Source of the DNA: JAFGPS01 sp964628465
Lineage (GTDB): Bacteria > Planctomycetota > Phycisphaerae > Sedimentisphaerales > Anaerobacaceae
DNA: 64,000 bases
Direction: 5' to 3'
NCBI GenBank assembly: GCA_964628465.1
Contig: CAZVOA010000001.1
Location: forward strand, 248,001-312,000
Shown in pieces: positions 53,331 through 62,196 of this stretch (within the stretch, counting starts at the first letter, position 1; every line of letters begins with the position of its first letter). Below the pieces are notes generated by a model that saw nothing but the letters and a program-made list of their open reading frames with translations, searched no databases and was not told the DNA's origin. Both the position numbers and the translations under genes were made by a program.

Positions 53331-54677
53331 ATGAGTAAAAAACAGACAACTTATCAGAAATGTATCAATCCCGATTGCGGTGCTGAATTTGACAACGGCC
53401 AAACACTTTTTAAATGCCCGAAATGTGATGAATTGCTGGATGCACGCTATGACTGGGATAAAATAGAAGTTCCGTCAAAATTAAGCGATTTCGCAAAACG
53501 CTGGGCGACAAGAAACAACAAGCTCGATTTTTCAGGTGTATGGCGATTCCGCGAATTACTCAATTTCTGCGAAGACAAATACAAAGTCTCCATCGGCGAA
53601 GGCCAGACAATCCTCCAGAAAAACGACTCTGTAGCGAAATATGTAGATATGAAGCCGGGATGCCTGTTTTTGCAATACGAAGGACTCAATCCTTCAGGCT
53701 CATTCAAAGATAACGGCATGACAGCAGCGTTCAGCCATGCAGTTATGGTCGGTGCAACTTCATGCGCCTGCGCATCGACGGGAAATACATCCGCCGCCGT
53801 CGCTCTCTATGCTCAAAGCTGCGGCTTAAAATGCACCGTATTTATCGGCTCAGGAAGAATCGCATTCGGAAAACTCTCTCAGGCAATGGACTACGGCGCA
53901 CAGACAATCCAGATACGCGGTGATTTCGACGATTGCATGAGACAGGTCCAGAATGTTTGCACCGAACTTGGCCTGTACCTTCTCAACTCACTAAATCCGT
54001 TCAGACTCGAAGGCCAGAAAACCATCATGTACCGAATCATCGAAGCTCTGGGCTGGGAAGTTCCTGACTGGATTGTTGTTCCGGGCGGAAATCTCGGCAA
54101 CTCAAGCGCATTTGGAAAAGCATTTTCAGAACTGAAAGAACTTGGTCTCATAAATAAAATCCCACGCCTGGCGATTATCAACGCAACCGGCGCAGATACT
54201 TTAACTGATTTGGTAAATAATAAAAAACTCACATGGAACAATGGCAACGTTGACCAGAAAATTATCGATGATTACTACGCGGATTTGACAAGCCGCAATT
54301 TCTCACCTCATACATGCGCATCAGCAATTGAAATTTCCAGACCGGTGAATCTGAAAAAATGCCTCAGAGCAATTAAAGTTTGCAACGGCGTAGTCCGAGC
54401 GGTAACAGACGAAGAAATTCTCGACGCAAAAGCACTCATCGGCAAGCACGGTTTAGGCTGCGAACCAGCTTCCGCCGCTACTATCGCAGGCCTGAAACAT
54501 CTTAGAGAAGAAGGAATTATAGGCGATAGCGAAAGAGTCGCGTGCGTCTTAACCGGCCATGTATTAAAAGACCCGGACAAAACGGTCAACTATCATAAGA
54601 ACAATGACGGCATCTTCAGCAATCCGCCGATAGAAGCCCCCAACGACCTCGACGCAATCATAAAACTGATAAAATAG
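53331..54677 (+). CDS. thrC: Threonine synthase
   Basis: A 448-residue PLP enzyme making L-threonine from O-phosphohomoserine. The N-terminus carries a rubredoxin-type zinc ribbon (CINPDCGAEF and FKCPKCDEL), often found in this subfamily. The PLP lysine is Lys126 in LNPSGSFKDNGM; CASTGNTSAAVALYA and the GGNLGNSSAFGKA phosphate-binding loop are present. It is monocistronic here, with a hairpin after the stop at 54735. The thrB and hom genes are absent from the window. Confidence 0.95.
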   Translation: MSKKQTTYQKCINPDCGAEFDNGQTLFKCPKCDELLDARYDWDKIEVPSKLSDFAKRWATRNNKLDFSGVWRFRELLNFCEDKYKVSIGEGQTILQKNDSVAKYVDMKPGCLFLQYEGLNPSGSFKDNGMTAAFSHAVMVGATSCACASTGNTSAAVALYAQSCGLKCTVFIGSGRIAFGKLSQAMDYGAQTIQIRGDFDDCMRQVQNVCTELGLYLLNSLNPFRLEGQKTIMYRIIEALGWEVPDWIVVPGGNLGNSSAFGKAFSELKELGLINKIPRLAIINATGADTLTDLVNNKKLTWNNGNVDQKIIDDYYADLTSRNFSPHTCASAIEISRPVNLKKCLRAIKVCNGVVRAVTDEEILDAKALIGKHGLGCEPASAATIAGLKHLREEGIIGDSERVACVLTGHVLKDPDKTVNYHKNNDGIFSNPPIEAPNDLDAIIKLIK

Positions 54678-54734
54678 GAAATAGCCGTCCATACGTCATT
54701 GCGTTCATGAATGTGCCGGATTAGATATAAGTAG

Positions 54735-54752
54735 GGTGCGTGACAACGCACC
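54735..54752. terminator. Bidirectional hairpin between thrC and ribD
   Basis: GGTGCGT and ACGCACC form a 7-bp GC-rich stem with a 4-base loop between the convergent genes, followed by ATTTTC on the plus side. A similar GGTGCGTT stem recurs at 61004. Confidence 0.6.
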
Positions 54753-54762
54753 ATTTTCTATC

Positions 54763-55905
54763 TTATTCTCTAATCCCCAACTCGCGAAGTGCTTTCGCGG
54801 TAAGGCCTGTTATCCGCACATTGTCACCGAAAGATTTGATAGTGACATTTTGCAATCCGAGCGATTGCGGCAAATTCGACATCGGACCAGCTAATTTCGC
54901 ACCACCCTGCTCACCGAGAATCTGCGGCGAAATATAAACGTAAATCTCATCTGCGAAATTCTCGGCTAAAAAGGATGTAAGCACTGTCGGCCCGCCTTCG
55001 ACAAGTAATTGCTGTACGCCGCGATTTCCCAACTCATCTATCAGAAAATGTATATTGGAAAGACCATGCGTATCGAGATATGCAAAGAGTTCCGCTTTCG
55101 TCTGCTTTATAGTTTGCAGAATCTCTGGATTTTTATCAAGCGTGGACTGACTCGTGTAAACCATTACAGGATCGTCGCCGGCAGTCTTGAGCAATTTGCA
55201 ATCGGGCGGAATCTTAAGAAAACTATCCATCACAATTCGCAATAATTTCTTTCCCTTGCTTGGTCTTGGAGTAAGCATAGGATTATCGGCTATGACTGTA
55301 TTGATTCCAACCAGAATCGCCTGCGAACGGCGGCGGAGCTTGTGTACATCCCTTCTGCTGCGTTCGTTGGAAATCCATTTCAGTTTCTTATCCTTGCCCG
55401 CAAATGAAACACAACCATCTATCGTTTGCGCCCATTTCAAAACCACCCACGGCTTACCAGTAATCGCCCGTTTCATGAATGGAGCGTTGATAAGTTTAGC
55501 TTCTTTTTCAAGAACACCAGTATGAACTTCTATCCCCGCGTTTTTTAATTCCTGTATTCCCCCGCCGTTGTTGTGCTTTGCCGGGTCGATTGACGCTATG
55601 TAAACTTTCGAAATACCCGCCTCAATCACCGCTTTCGAGCAAGGCCCGGTTTTTCCATAGTGACAACACGGCTCAAGAGTGACATATAACGTGCCGCCTT
55701 TGGGACTAATACCAAGTGACTGACAATCCAGTAAAGCGTTCACTTCCGCGTGCGCTTCGCCGAATTTTTTATGATACCCCTGCCCAATGATTTGATTGCC
55801 TTTTGTGATAACAGCACCAACCGGCGGATTAGGCTCAACCGACCCTATGCCGCGTTTGGCAAGGCTTATCGCCAACTTCATAAAATGTTCAGGATTTTCA
55901 ATCAT
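54763..55905 (-). CDS. ribD: Bifunctional riboflavin biosynthesis protein RibD
   Basis: A 380-residue two-domain enzyme of riboflavin synthesis. The N-terminal deaminase domain has the zinc site GEAHAEVNALLDC and LEPCCHYGKTGPC. The C-terminal reductase domain has VVLKWAQTIDGCVS, ILVGINTVIADNPMLTPR and the late LLVEGGPTVLTSFL. Both catalytic activities therefore look intact. No clear ribosome site precedes the ATG. No other rib genes are close. A REP-like repeat lies just upstream of its start. Confidence 0.95.
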   Translation of the reverse strand: MIENPEHFMKLAISLAKRGIGSVEPNPPVGAVITKGNQIIGQGYHKKFGEAHAEVNALLDCQSLGISPKGGTLYVTLEPCCHYGKTGPCSKAVIEAGISKVYIASIDPAKHNNGGGIQELKNAGIEVHTGVLEKEAKLINAPFMKRAITGKPWVVLKWAQTIDGCVSFAGKDKKLKWISNERSRRDVHKLRRRSQAILVGINTVIADNPMLTPRPSKGKKLLRIVMDSFLKIPPDCKLLKTAGDDPVMVYTSQSTLDKNPEILQTIKQTKAELFAYLDTHGLSNIHFLIDELGNRGVQQLLVEGGPTVLTSFLAENFADEIYVYISPQILGEQGGAKLAGPMSNLPQSLGLQNVTIKSFGDNVRITGLTAKALRELGIRE

Positions 55906-55927
55906 ATCTATTACATGCCTTTTGTTT

Positions 55928-56016
55928 TGTCATGCTGAGTGCAACGAAGCATCTGGCTATAGAATAAGGCTTATCTCTAATCGCAAGAGAGATTCTTCAC
56001 TTCGTTCAGAATGACA
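55928..56016. repeat. REP-like inverted repeat, 'TGTCATTCTGAG' family, copy 2
   Basis: Left arm TGTCATGCTGAGTGCAACGA (continuing to CATCTGG) and right arm AGATTCTTCACTTCGTTCAG followed by AATGACA are opposed copies of the same 28-base unit. It lies between the ribD start and the orphan BRCT fragment. Confidence 0.75.
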
Positions 56017-56025
56017 AATATATTT

Positions 56026-56103
56026 TCAACTACCAAGTATATCCAATAATCCCTGTTCGTCTATAACTTTAATTCCAAGAGCATTAGCATGTATGACTTT
56101 TGC
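56026..56103 (-). pseudogene. Orphan C-terminal tail of a ligA-type BRCT domain
   Basis: Directly after the TGA of the 189-residue gene, the same frame continues open for 25 codons and reads AKVIHANALGIKVIDEQGLL followed by DILGS and a stop. This matches the last helix-strand-helix of LigA BRCT domains, compare AQELGIKIIDEKQFLELIKK at the end of the intact ligA 600 bases upstream. The fragment has no start of its own. It may be the leftover of an older ligA 3' end. Confidence 0.7.
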
Positions 56104-56673
56104 TCATACAGGAAGTATCTCATGATTACCAATAATTAAAAATTTTACAAACTCATCTTGTGATAGTGTAAATTCCCCTTTTGATTCAAGTTTGTTCGTC
56201 ATGAATCCTTTGACCAGAATAGAAAATTCAACTCTACCAGATTTACGTTCTTCTTTACCCATAGCGGGTTTTGCATCTTCTCCACAATGAATTGAAATAC
56301 AATATTTTATTTCATTAATAGCTTTAGCCCAGTTCAGATAAGCTTCGGGAGTATCATAAAGTATGCATCCACGATGAAAAGAAAAACGAGAACCCTGGGT
56401 CCATATTTTCTTTGTTTGCTTTTCTTTTGTCTGTTTATCTATTATAACTCGGTCTGTTTTAGCAATATCAAGACAATCATTAAAACACTGTGGAACATAT
56501 ACAAACCACTCATCACTACCAAGTAAGGATTTTTCTGGATATTTCAGAAGTTCTGTATATCTCTTTTCTTTTATTGGATAGCTATCTGTCTTTTCTGATT
56601 TCTTTTGAGTTATCAGTTTTTGTAGAAATTTAATTGTTTCCTCTTTTGATTTCATTTCTTTATATGATCCCAT
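56104..56673 (-). CDS. Hypothetical protein between ligA and the BRCT fragment
   Basis: A 189-residue soluble protein of unknown function. It is Lys/Glu-rich, with a Trp/aromatic-rich centre (DEWFVYVPQCFNDC, IWTQGSRFSFHRGC) and no motif I recognise. It begins 16 bases after the ligA stop and would be co-transcribed with it. Its TGA is followed in frame by a LigA-like BRCT tail, so its present stop may reflect an insertion or recombination that put this gene inside the 3' part of a ligA copy. It could be a transferred gene; phage- or accessory-type origin is possible but not shown. Confidence 0.6.
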   Translation of the reverse strand: MGSYKEMKSKEETIKFLQKLITQKKSEKTDSYPIKEKRYTELLKYPEKSLLGSDEWFVYVPQCFNDCLDIAKTDRVIIDKQTKEKQTKKIWTQGSRFSFHRGCILYDTPEAYLNWAKAINEIKYCISIHCGEDAKPAMGKEERKSGRVEFSILVKGFMTNKLESKGEFTLSQDEFVKFLIIGNHEILPV

Positions 56674-56688
56674 CCCAAATTAATAAGT

Positions 56689-58866
56689 TCATTTTTTTAT
56701 CAATTCAAGAAATTGTTTTTCATCAATAATTTTAATACCTAATTCCTGTGCTTTTTTAACTTTACTCCCAGGATTCTCACCAGCCAAAATAAATGATGTA
56801 TTTATACTTACAGAGGAAGAAGATTTCCCACCGTTTTCTTTAATCGTCTGTTCTATTTGTTGACGAGTAAAATTATTTAATGTACCGGTCACAACAATAG
56901 TCATTTTTGAAAGAGAAAGGGAGTTTTTATTTAATTGGTTCTGTGGTTTCACATATTCGGGAACCAATTTATTAATGATTACTATATTTTCAAGATCATG
57001 GAAAAAGTCATAAATACTTTTAGCCATACCTATTCCGATTTCAGGAATCTTTTGTAACTCTTCTTTCTTTGCATTCATTAAATCATTGATTGAATCATAT
57101 TTATCTGCAATTACTTGTGCTGTTCGTCCGCCTACATTTTGTATACCCAAAGCAGCAATAAAACGCCAAAGAGGAGGTTTTTTACTTTTTTCAATTGAAT
57201 CTAATATATTTTCAGCACTTTTAACACCCATCCTATCTAATTGTGTCAAATCAAATAATCCAATTTTATATAAATCAGAAAAGTCTTTTACGCTTTTTCT
57301 ATCAACCAATTGCTCAATTACAGCAGGCCCAAGGTTTTCAATATCCATTTGGCCCTTACCAACAAAATATTCTATACGTTCTTTCAATTTTGCAATGCAA
57401 TTAAAATTATCACAACGAACATTTACACCATTTTCATCTTTTTTAACTTTATGCTCACATATTGGGCATATCACAGGTATTTTAAATCCTTCTCCTACAG
57501 TATCTTTTCTCTTCTCAATTATTACTTTTACAACCTGTGGTATAATCTCTCCCGCTTTTTCTATTATTACAGTGTCTCCTTCCCGGACATCAAGTTTTGC
57601 GAGCATATCAAAGTTATGAAGGCTTGCGCGTTTTACTGTTGTTCCGGCAAGTAGAACGGGAATAAGATTCGCAACTGGAGTAAGTATGCCGGTCTTTCCC
57701 ACTTGAACGTCTATTGATTCCACCACAGTTTCTTCCTGTTCTGCGGCAAACTTATATGAAATACACCATCTCGGCGCGCGGCCTGTTGAGCCGAGTTTTT
57801 CACGCTGTGCGAGATTATTAATTTTTACAACCATACCGTCAATCTGGTAATCAAGCTCGGATCGTTTCTCGTCCCAGCTCTGGCAAATTTCCATTACTTC
57901 CTCTATATCTTTAGCTTTCTGTATGTTAGGGTTTACAGGCAAACCAAGCTTTTTGAATTTTTCAAGGCAGTCAAAATGGTTGTCTGCTAAAGGCTCGGAA
58001 ATCTCACCTATAGCATAAGCAAAGAACGAAAGATTTCGCTGAGCTGTCGTTCTTGCATCCAATAGATGTAATGAACCAGCAGTAGTATTTCTTGGATTAG
58101 CAAAGCCAGATTCCCCTTCAGGTTGTAATCTATTTAATTTGACAAAGGAACTTGTTGGCATAAATACTTCACCACGAACTTCGAGTATATAGGGAATAAT
58201 TTCATTGCTTCTTAATACAAGCGGTATAGCTTTTATTGTTCTTATATTTTTTGTTACATCGTCACCAACATTTCCATTACCACGAGTTGCCCCATTTTTA
58301 AGTTTGCCATTTTCATAACGTAGATTTATAGCAACACCATCGATTTTCAACTCTACTACATAGTCATAATCATTGTGACCAAGCTGCTTTTTTATCCTCT
58401 CATCAAATGCTTTGAGTTCTTCTGCATTATAAGTATTATCCATACTAAGCATAGGAATAGAATGCATAACAGTATCGAATCCTTCCAGCGGCTGACCAGA
58501 AACTCGCTGCGTAGGTGAATCTTCTGTTATAAACATAGGATACTTATCTTCAAGTTGTTTCAGTTCTGTAAATAGTTTATCGTATTCCCTATCAGATATC
58601 TTTGGACTAAAAAGATTATAATATAAATAATCATGCTCACGAATTTGTTCACGTAATGATTCTATTTTGGTGATTAAATGCTTACACTGTGTAGGTGAGT
58701 CTTCTGTTATAAGTTCAGGATGCTCTTTCTCAAGGTCCTTTAATTGCGAAAAAAGCTTATCGTATTCCTGGTCGGAAATCTTCGGCTGATTCAGAACATA
58801 ATACATATAGTCATGATCACGAATCTGCTCACGTAACCGCACAATTTGTTTGTTAATATCACTCAT
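56689..58866 (-). CDS. ligA: NAD+-dependent DNA ligase with a duplicated N-terminal Ia domain
   Basis: A 725-residue ligase, about 55 residues longer than normal. The usual N-terminal Ia domain, which binds the NMN half of NAD+, occurs twice: LREQIRDHDYMYYVLNQPKI at 11-30 and LREQIREHDYLYYNLFSPKI at 71-90, each ending ITEDSPTQ at 53-60 and 113-120. The period is exactly 60 residues. Only the second copy leads into RVSGQPLEGF. The adenylation Lys is Lys174 in ELKIDG (position 115 in E. coli). OB fold, four-Cys zinc finger (CPICEH, CDNFNC), helix-hairpin-helix region and a complete C-terminal BRCT domain follow. Both Ia copies retain the Tyr/His/Asp residues of the motif. Catalysis should be intact; whether the extra copy matters is unknown. 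Confidence 0.95.
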   Translation of the reverse strand: MSDINKQIVRLREQIRDHDYMYYVLNQPKISDQEYDKLFSQLKDLEKEHPELITEDSPTQCKHLITKIESLREQIREHDYLYYNLFSPKISDREYDKLFTELKQLEDKYPMFITEDSPTQRVSGQPLEGFDTVMHSIPMLSMDNTYNAEELKAFDERIKKQLGHNDYDYVVELKIDGVAINLRYENGKLKNGATRGNGNVGDDVTKNIRTIKAIPLVLRSNEIIPYILEVRGEVFMPTSSFVKLNRLQPEGESGFANPRNTTAGSLHLLDARTTAQRNLSFFAYAIGEISEPLADNHFDCLEKFKKLGLPVNPNIQKAKDIEEVMEICQSWDEKRSELDYQIDGMVVKINNLAQREKLGSTGRAPRWCISYKFAAEQEETVVESIDVQVGKTGILTPVANLIPVLLAGTTVKRASLHNFDMLAKLDVREGDTVIIEKAGEIIPQVVKVIIEKRKDTVGEGFKIPVICPICEHKVKKDENGVNVRCDNFNCIAKLKERIEYFVGKGQMDIENLGPAVIEQLVDRKSVKDFSDLYKIGLFDLTQLDRMGVKSAENILDSIEKSKKPPLWRFIAALGIQNVGGRTAQVIADKYDSINDLMNAKKEELQKIPEIGIGMAKSIYDFFHDLENIVIINKLVPEYVKPQNQLNKNSLSLSKMTIVVTGTLNNFTRQQIEQTIKENGGKSSSSVSINTSFILAGENPGSKVKKAQELGIKIIDEKQFLELIKK
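58507..58866 (-). repeat. Two 180-bp tandem copies within ligA
   Basis: Copy 1 (58687-58866) encodes residues 1-60 and copy 2 (58507-58686) residues 61-120. Exact 60-codon periodicity and high protein similarity indicate an in-frame tandem duplication of the 5' end of the gene. Confidence 0.88.
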
Positions 58867-59003
58867 ACAATGCTAATTGTATATCTTTTGCGATGAAAAT
58901 TAAATCTAAATTTCTAAGTGTTTTGACAACTTGTTTTTATTTCAATCTTCAATGGAATGACAAGGTATAGTAACAAATGAACAGCTATATTTAAAAATAA
59001 AAA

Positions 59004-59034
59004 CTCTATCTCAATAGTTCGTATCGAGATAGAG
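59004..59034 (-). terminator. Intrinsic terminator of rpsU
   Basis: CTCTATCTC (59004-59012) pairs with GAGATAGAG (59026-59034); on the minus strand the stem is followed by TTTTTATTTTT. It is 85 bases beyond the rpsU stop. Confidence 0.85.
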
Positions 59035-59119
59035 CGAGACTGTTTTATTTAAACCACAAAAAAATTGATGCTTTTTTAGTGTGCCAGACTGAAGTTTTGG
59101 TTAAAAGTCGCTTTTTAGA

Positions 59120-59302
59120 CTACATCTCACCAATGACGGTTCTCTGTGATCTTCTCATTCTGCGGCGGTTCTTCTCAGATGGCTTCTCATAATAAGCTAC
59201 ACGTTTCATATCGCGAATCAAACCTTCTTTTTCGCATAGCTTCTTAAAGCGTCTTATCATTTGCTGAACCGATTCACCTGTACGAGATTTAACTTTTAAC
59301 AT
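59120..59302 (-). CDS. rpsU: 30S ribosomal protein S21
   Basis: A 60-residue basic protein, the normal length of bS21. KSRTGESVQQMIRRFKKLCE, the GLIRDMKRVAYYEKPS block and the Arg-rich end RRRMRRSQR identify it. bS21 sits near the anti-Shine-Dalgarno end of 16S rRNA and affects initiation. AAGGA lies about 10 bases before the ATG. A weak promoter (TTGACT, 19 bases, TATTAT; 59427-59397) lies upstream, sharing the region with the divergent hflX. Confidence 0.95.
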   Translation of the reverse strand: MLKVKSRTGESVQQMIRRFKKLCEKEGLIRDMKRVAYYEKPSEKNRRRMRRSQRTVIGEM

Positions 59303-59396
59303 ATATCAAGAATCCTTCGTTTACTCTTAAAATTAAGAGCCGATTAAAATTTTCACTATTACTAATATTTCGTCAAAAAACGATAAGTTTATAAGT

Positions 59397-59427
59397 ATAA
59401 TATCAAAGTTCTTATTTTACAAGTCAA
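59397..59427 (-). promoter_or_regulatory. Possible rpsU promoter
   Basis: TTGACT (59427-59422) and TATTAT (59402-59397) on the minus strand with a 19-base spacer, about 95 bases before rpsU. The spacer is 2 bases longer than ideal. Confidence 0.4.
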
Positions 59428-59587
59428 AAAATTGTTCTATAATATTTTTTTTAAGAAAATAGTTATTTCGTCCTATAATAGGGTTTTTAATAGAAATAAT
59501 GGCTCATTTTACTCAAAAAATGAGCTTTTTTCAAATAAAATGTTAAAATGTATAAGATAAAAATGTTATTTAGGAGTGTTTTCTCCC

Positions 59588-60904
59588 TTGGAATCAATGC
59601 GTGAATCACTAAAAGTTAAAAAAGAACGCGCGATTTTAGTATCGGCGACAGTTGGAAAAATTGATAATAACAGCATAGATGAGTTGGAATGCCTTGCTGA
59701 AACAGCAGGAGCTGTTGTTGTGGATGCTTTTCCGCAAAAAATCCGTAAAATTCAAGCTTCGACTTACATCGGAAAAGGTAAAGCCCAGCAGCTTGAGGAA
59801 CGCGTTAAGCGTTTTAAGGCAGACGTTATAATTTTCGACAACGACCTTTCTCCCGCCCAGATTCGTGAACTTGAGGAAATTACCAAAGCGAAAGTAATTG
59901 ACAGGAGCGAATTGATTCTCGACATTTTCGCTTCAAGAGCAAAAACCAGGCAGGCAATGTTACAGGTCGAGCTTGCCCAGTTGGAATACACCCTTCCACG
60001 ATTGACACGTATGTGGTCGCATTTGGACACTGTTACCGGCGCAGGCGGCTCAAACGCAGCCGGTGCGGTCGGCGGTATTGGTACAAGAGGTACTGGTGAA
60101 AAGCAGCTCGAAATCGACCGAAGAATTGTGAGCAAACGCATTACAGAATTAAAAAAAGAGCTTGCCAATATCGATAAACGCAGAGTTCGTGAAATCGACG
60201 CGAGAAAAGGCCAGTTCAAAGTTTGTATAGTCGGCTATACCAACGCGGGCAAAAGCACCCTTCTGAACGCGCTTACTAACGCGGATGTTTTCGTGGAAGA
60301 CAGATTATTCGCAACATTGGATACGCGAACGAGAAGATGGGTTCCGGTCAAAGCTGTTGAAATACTGATAAGCGATACAGTCGGCTTCGTTAAAAAACTG
60401 CCGCACCATTTGGTTGCTTCGTTTAAAGCTACACTCGAAGAAGCGATAAACGCTGATTTATTACTGCATGTTATTGATGTGTCGAACCCAGATGTTATGG
60501 TACAGATTGAATCAGTGAAAAAAGTACTGAAAGAAATCGACTGCCATACAAAGCCAATGCTGGAAGTTTTCAATAAAGTCGATGCCGTAAAAAATACCGG
60601 CGATTTGGAAATGCTTCAGACAATCTATCCCGACGCGATCAGTATTTCAGCGAAAACGGGATTTGGCCTGGACAAATTCAGTGAAGCTGTGGTAGCAAGA
60701 TACAAAGGCATCGAAGTTCTGGTACGTGTCACTTATGCGCACACTAACGGCAAAGTAATAAACTTTCTCAGGTCGCAAGGCAAAATCCTGGATACAAAAT
60801 ATGATGAGAATCTCGTTTCAGTAGAAGTGAAACTCGGCAAAAACCAGCTCCCGGAATTGTACCATCTCCATCCTGAAAAAGTTGAAATGCTTGATAAAGA
60901 TTAA
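59588..60904 (+). CDS. hflX: Ribosome-associated GTPase HflX
   Basis: A 438-residue GTPase that splits stalled 70S ribosomes. The N-terminal HflX domain ends in the glycine-rich linker GAGGSNAAGAVGGIGTRGTG with EKQLEIDRR. The G domain has GYTNAGKSTLLNAL (G1), DTVGFVKKLPHHL (G3) and FNKVDAV (G4). The start is taken as TTG at 59588, 11 bases after AGGAG; an upstream GTG at 59576 overlaps that site and an ATG at 59597 is too far. Length and order of domains are normal. rpsU is divergent. Confidence 0.94.
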   Translation: MESMRESLKVKKERAILVSATVGKIDNNSIDELECLAETAGAVVVDAFPQKIRKIQASTYIGKGKAQQLEERVKRFKADVIIFDNDLSPAQIRELEEITKAKVIDRSELILDIFASRAKTRQAMLQVELAQLEYTLPRLTRMWSHLDTVTGAGGSNAAGAVGGIGTRGTGEKQLEIDRRIVSKRITELKKELANIDKRRVREIDARKGQFKVCIVGYTNAGKSTLLNALTNADVFVEDRLFATLDTRTRRWVPVKAVEILISDTVGFVKKLPHHLVASFKATLEEAINADLLLHVIDVSNPDVMVQIESVKKVLKEIDCHTKPMLEVFNKVDAVKNTGDLEMLQTIYPDAISISAKTGFGLDKFSEAVVARYKGIEVLVRVTYAHTNGKVINFLRSQGKILDTKYDENLVSVEVKLGKNQLPELYHLHPEKVEMLDKD

Positions 60905-60964
60905 ATTACTCAAACCGACTGATTTCATCTTTTTCATACTGAATACTCTGGGTACACAGCAATG

Positions 60965-61021
60965 TTTGGTACGATGAATCGTACCAAATAGAACTAAAGA
61001 AATGGTGCGTTGTAACGTACC
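60965..61021. repeat. Two small hairpins downstream of hflX
   Basis: TTTGGTACGAT/ATCGTACCAAA (60965-60988, 11 bp around 2 bases) and GGTGCGTT/AACGTACC (61004-61021, one G-U pair). They lie 60-120 bases after hflX and may help terminate it. The second resembles the thrC-ribD hairpin. Confidence 0.55.
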
Positions 61022-61076
61022 GTACAATTACTGGATTACGAACAGGTTTATTTTTACGTTTATTCTTTTTCGCGTG

Positions 61077-61166
61077 CCAGATGCTTCATTGCATTCAGCA
61101 TGACAAAGATGCGCGGATAATTTCACAATTTAAGACTCTGTCATTCTGAACGATAGTGAAGAATCT
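61077..61166. repeat. REP-like inverted repeat, 'TGTCATTCTGAG' family, copy 3
   Basis: GATGCTTCATTGCATTCAGC followed by ATGACA at the left and TGTCATTCTGAACGATAGTG followed by AAGAATCT at the right are opposed copies of the same unit seen at 33949 and 55928. It lies between the convergent hflX and 61202 genes. Confidence 0.75.
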
Positions 61167-61201
61167 CTTTTTCTATTCGTATGCCAGATCAAATGATATA
61201 G

Positions 61202-61765
61202 TTATTGTTCCTTCTTTATGGAAAGATTTTTTAGTTTTGAACGTTCACTTAAACGCTTTGCCATTGCGGCTACGTTGTGCAATTCCTGAATATCAAGCGG
61301 AAGTTTTGAAGCTTCATTCTTTTGAATTTTATCTTTTTCAGAACAAATTTGCAGCTTATCCGATTGTTCGTTTAAGTCTTGTTTTGTTGGATTATTTTCT
61401 TTATCACTATGCGATTCAGTCATCTTGCGAAACCTTTTTCCCGTGTTATCATCAGAAGCCAATAAATCATATATTTCATTCATCAGTTTTTCAATACGTT
61501 CTTTTCCCTTATCCCAGTTTTGCTCTGAAACATCTTTTTCCGGCGGCGTATTCCCAATTTCATTGATAGACTCTGGGCATTCTTTTACCTCATCCCGCTT
61601 CAAGCCGGTCGGCTGCCCTTGCGGCGGTTCTTTCAGAGAAATACCAAATACTTTCTCAAGACATTCCACGGACTCATGTTTTGATTTCTTTTTCCGAAAA
61701 GGATTACAACTGAATCGAACACGTTTCCGAGAATGTTTCTTTCTCTTTAAGAAGTTTAAAGCCAT
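61202..61765 (-). CDS. Polar hypothetical protein with basic N-terminus
   Basis: A 187-residue protein of unknown function. The first 30 residues are strongly basic (LKRKKHSRKRVRF, NPFRKKKSKHE), and the rest is Glu/Lys/Ser-rich and probably largely disordered, with one likely helix near WDKGKERIEKLMNEIYDLLA. GGAAGGG lies 6 bases before the ATG at 61765, which supports a real gene. The basic head might bind nucleic acid; nothing stronger can be said. Confidence 0.65.
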   Translation of the reverse strand: MALNFLKRKKHSRKRVRFSCNPFRKKKSKHESVECLEKVFGISLKEPPQGQPTGLKRDEVKECPESINEIGNTPPEKDVSEQNWDKGKERIEKLMNEIYDLLASDDNTGKRFRKMTESHSDKENNPTKQDLNEQSDKLQICSEKDKIQKNEASKLPLDIQELHNVAAMAKRLSERSKLKNLSIKKEQ

Positions 61766-62196
61766 TTTTCTGCCCTTCCAAATGCTGGGACCAATATAAA
61801 ATCCATTAACTGCAATAGATATAAACTCTTACAAGTTAGTATGAGGGCGGAAGGTTCTAATAATCCCAAGCAAATATATCAAAAACCCGGAACATTATAT
61901 TAAGTCCAATAATATATCACTTAGAATGGTTAGAAAAGGAAATAAACCTTTCCACCACTCCTCCAAAGTATCTTATTAGTATATTTCACAAGGTAAAACT
62001 ATGTCAAAGAAAAAATATTCATAAATCCAGCGATTCAACATTTATTATGGGAAAATCGTCCCAAACAAAGAATATTCATGCTTTTCCGGCTGAAAATCGG
62101 GTTTAGCAGTGAATATACCCCCCTTTTCGTTCGATAAATAATAAGTTAGCGGAAATTAAAAGCAGCTTATTTATTTAGCGTAATGGAGACTTGATA
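61766..62196. other. Intergenic stretch before the TIM-barrel gene
   Basis: About 430 bases with no supported gene, RNA or repeat. A GGAG ribosome site for the plus-strand gene is at 62185-62188. This should hold two divergent promoters, but no clear -35/-10 pair was found. Confidence 0.3.

Noticed and set aside
57086..57654. Long open frames opposite ligA
   Set aside because: They are antisense to a clearly conserved gene and have no family likeness.
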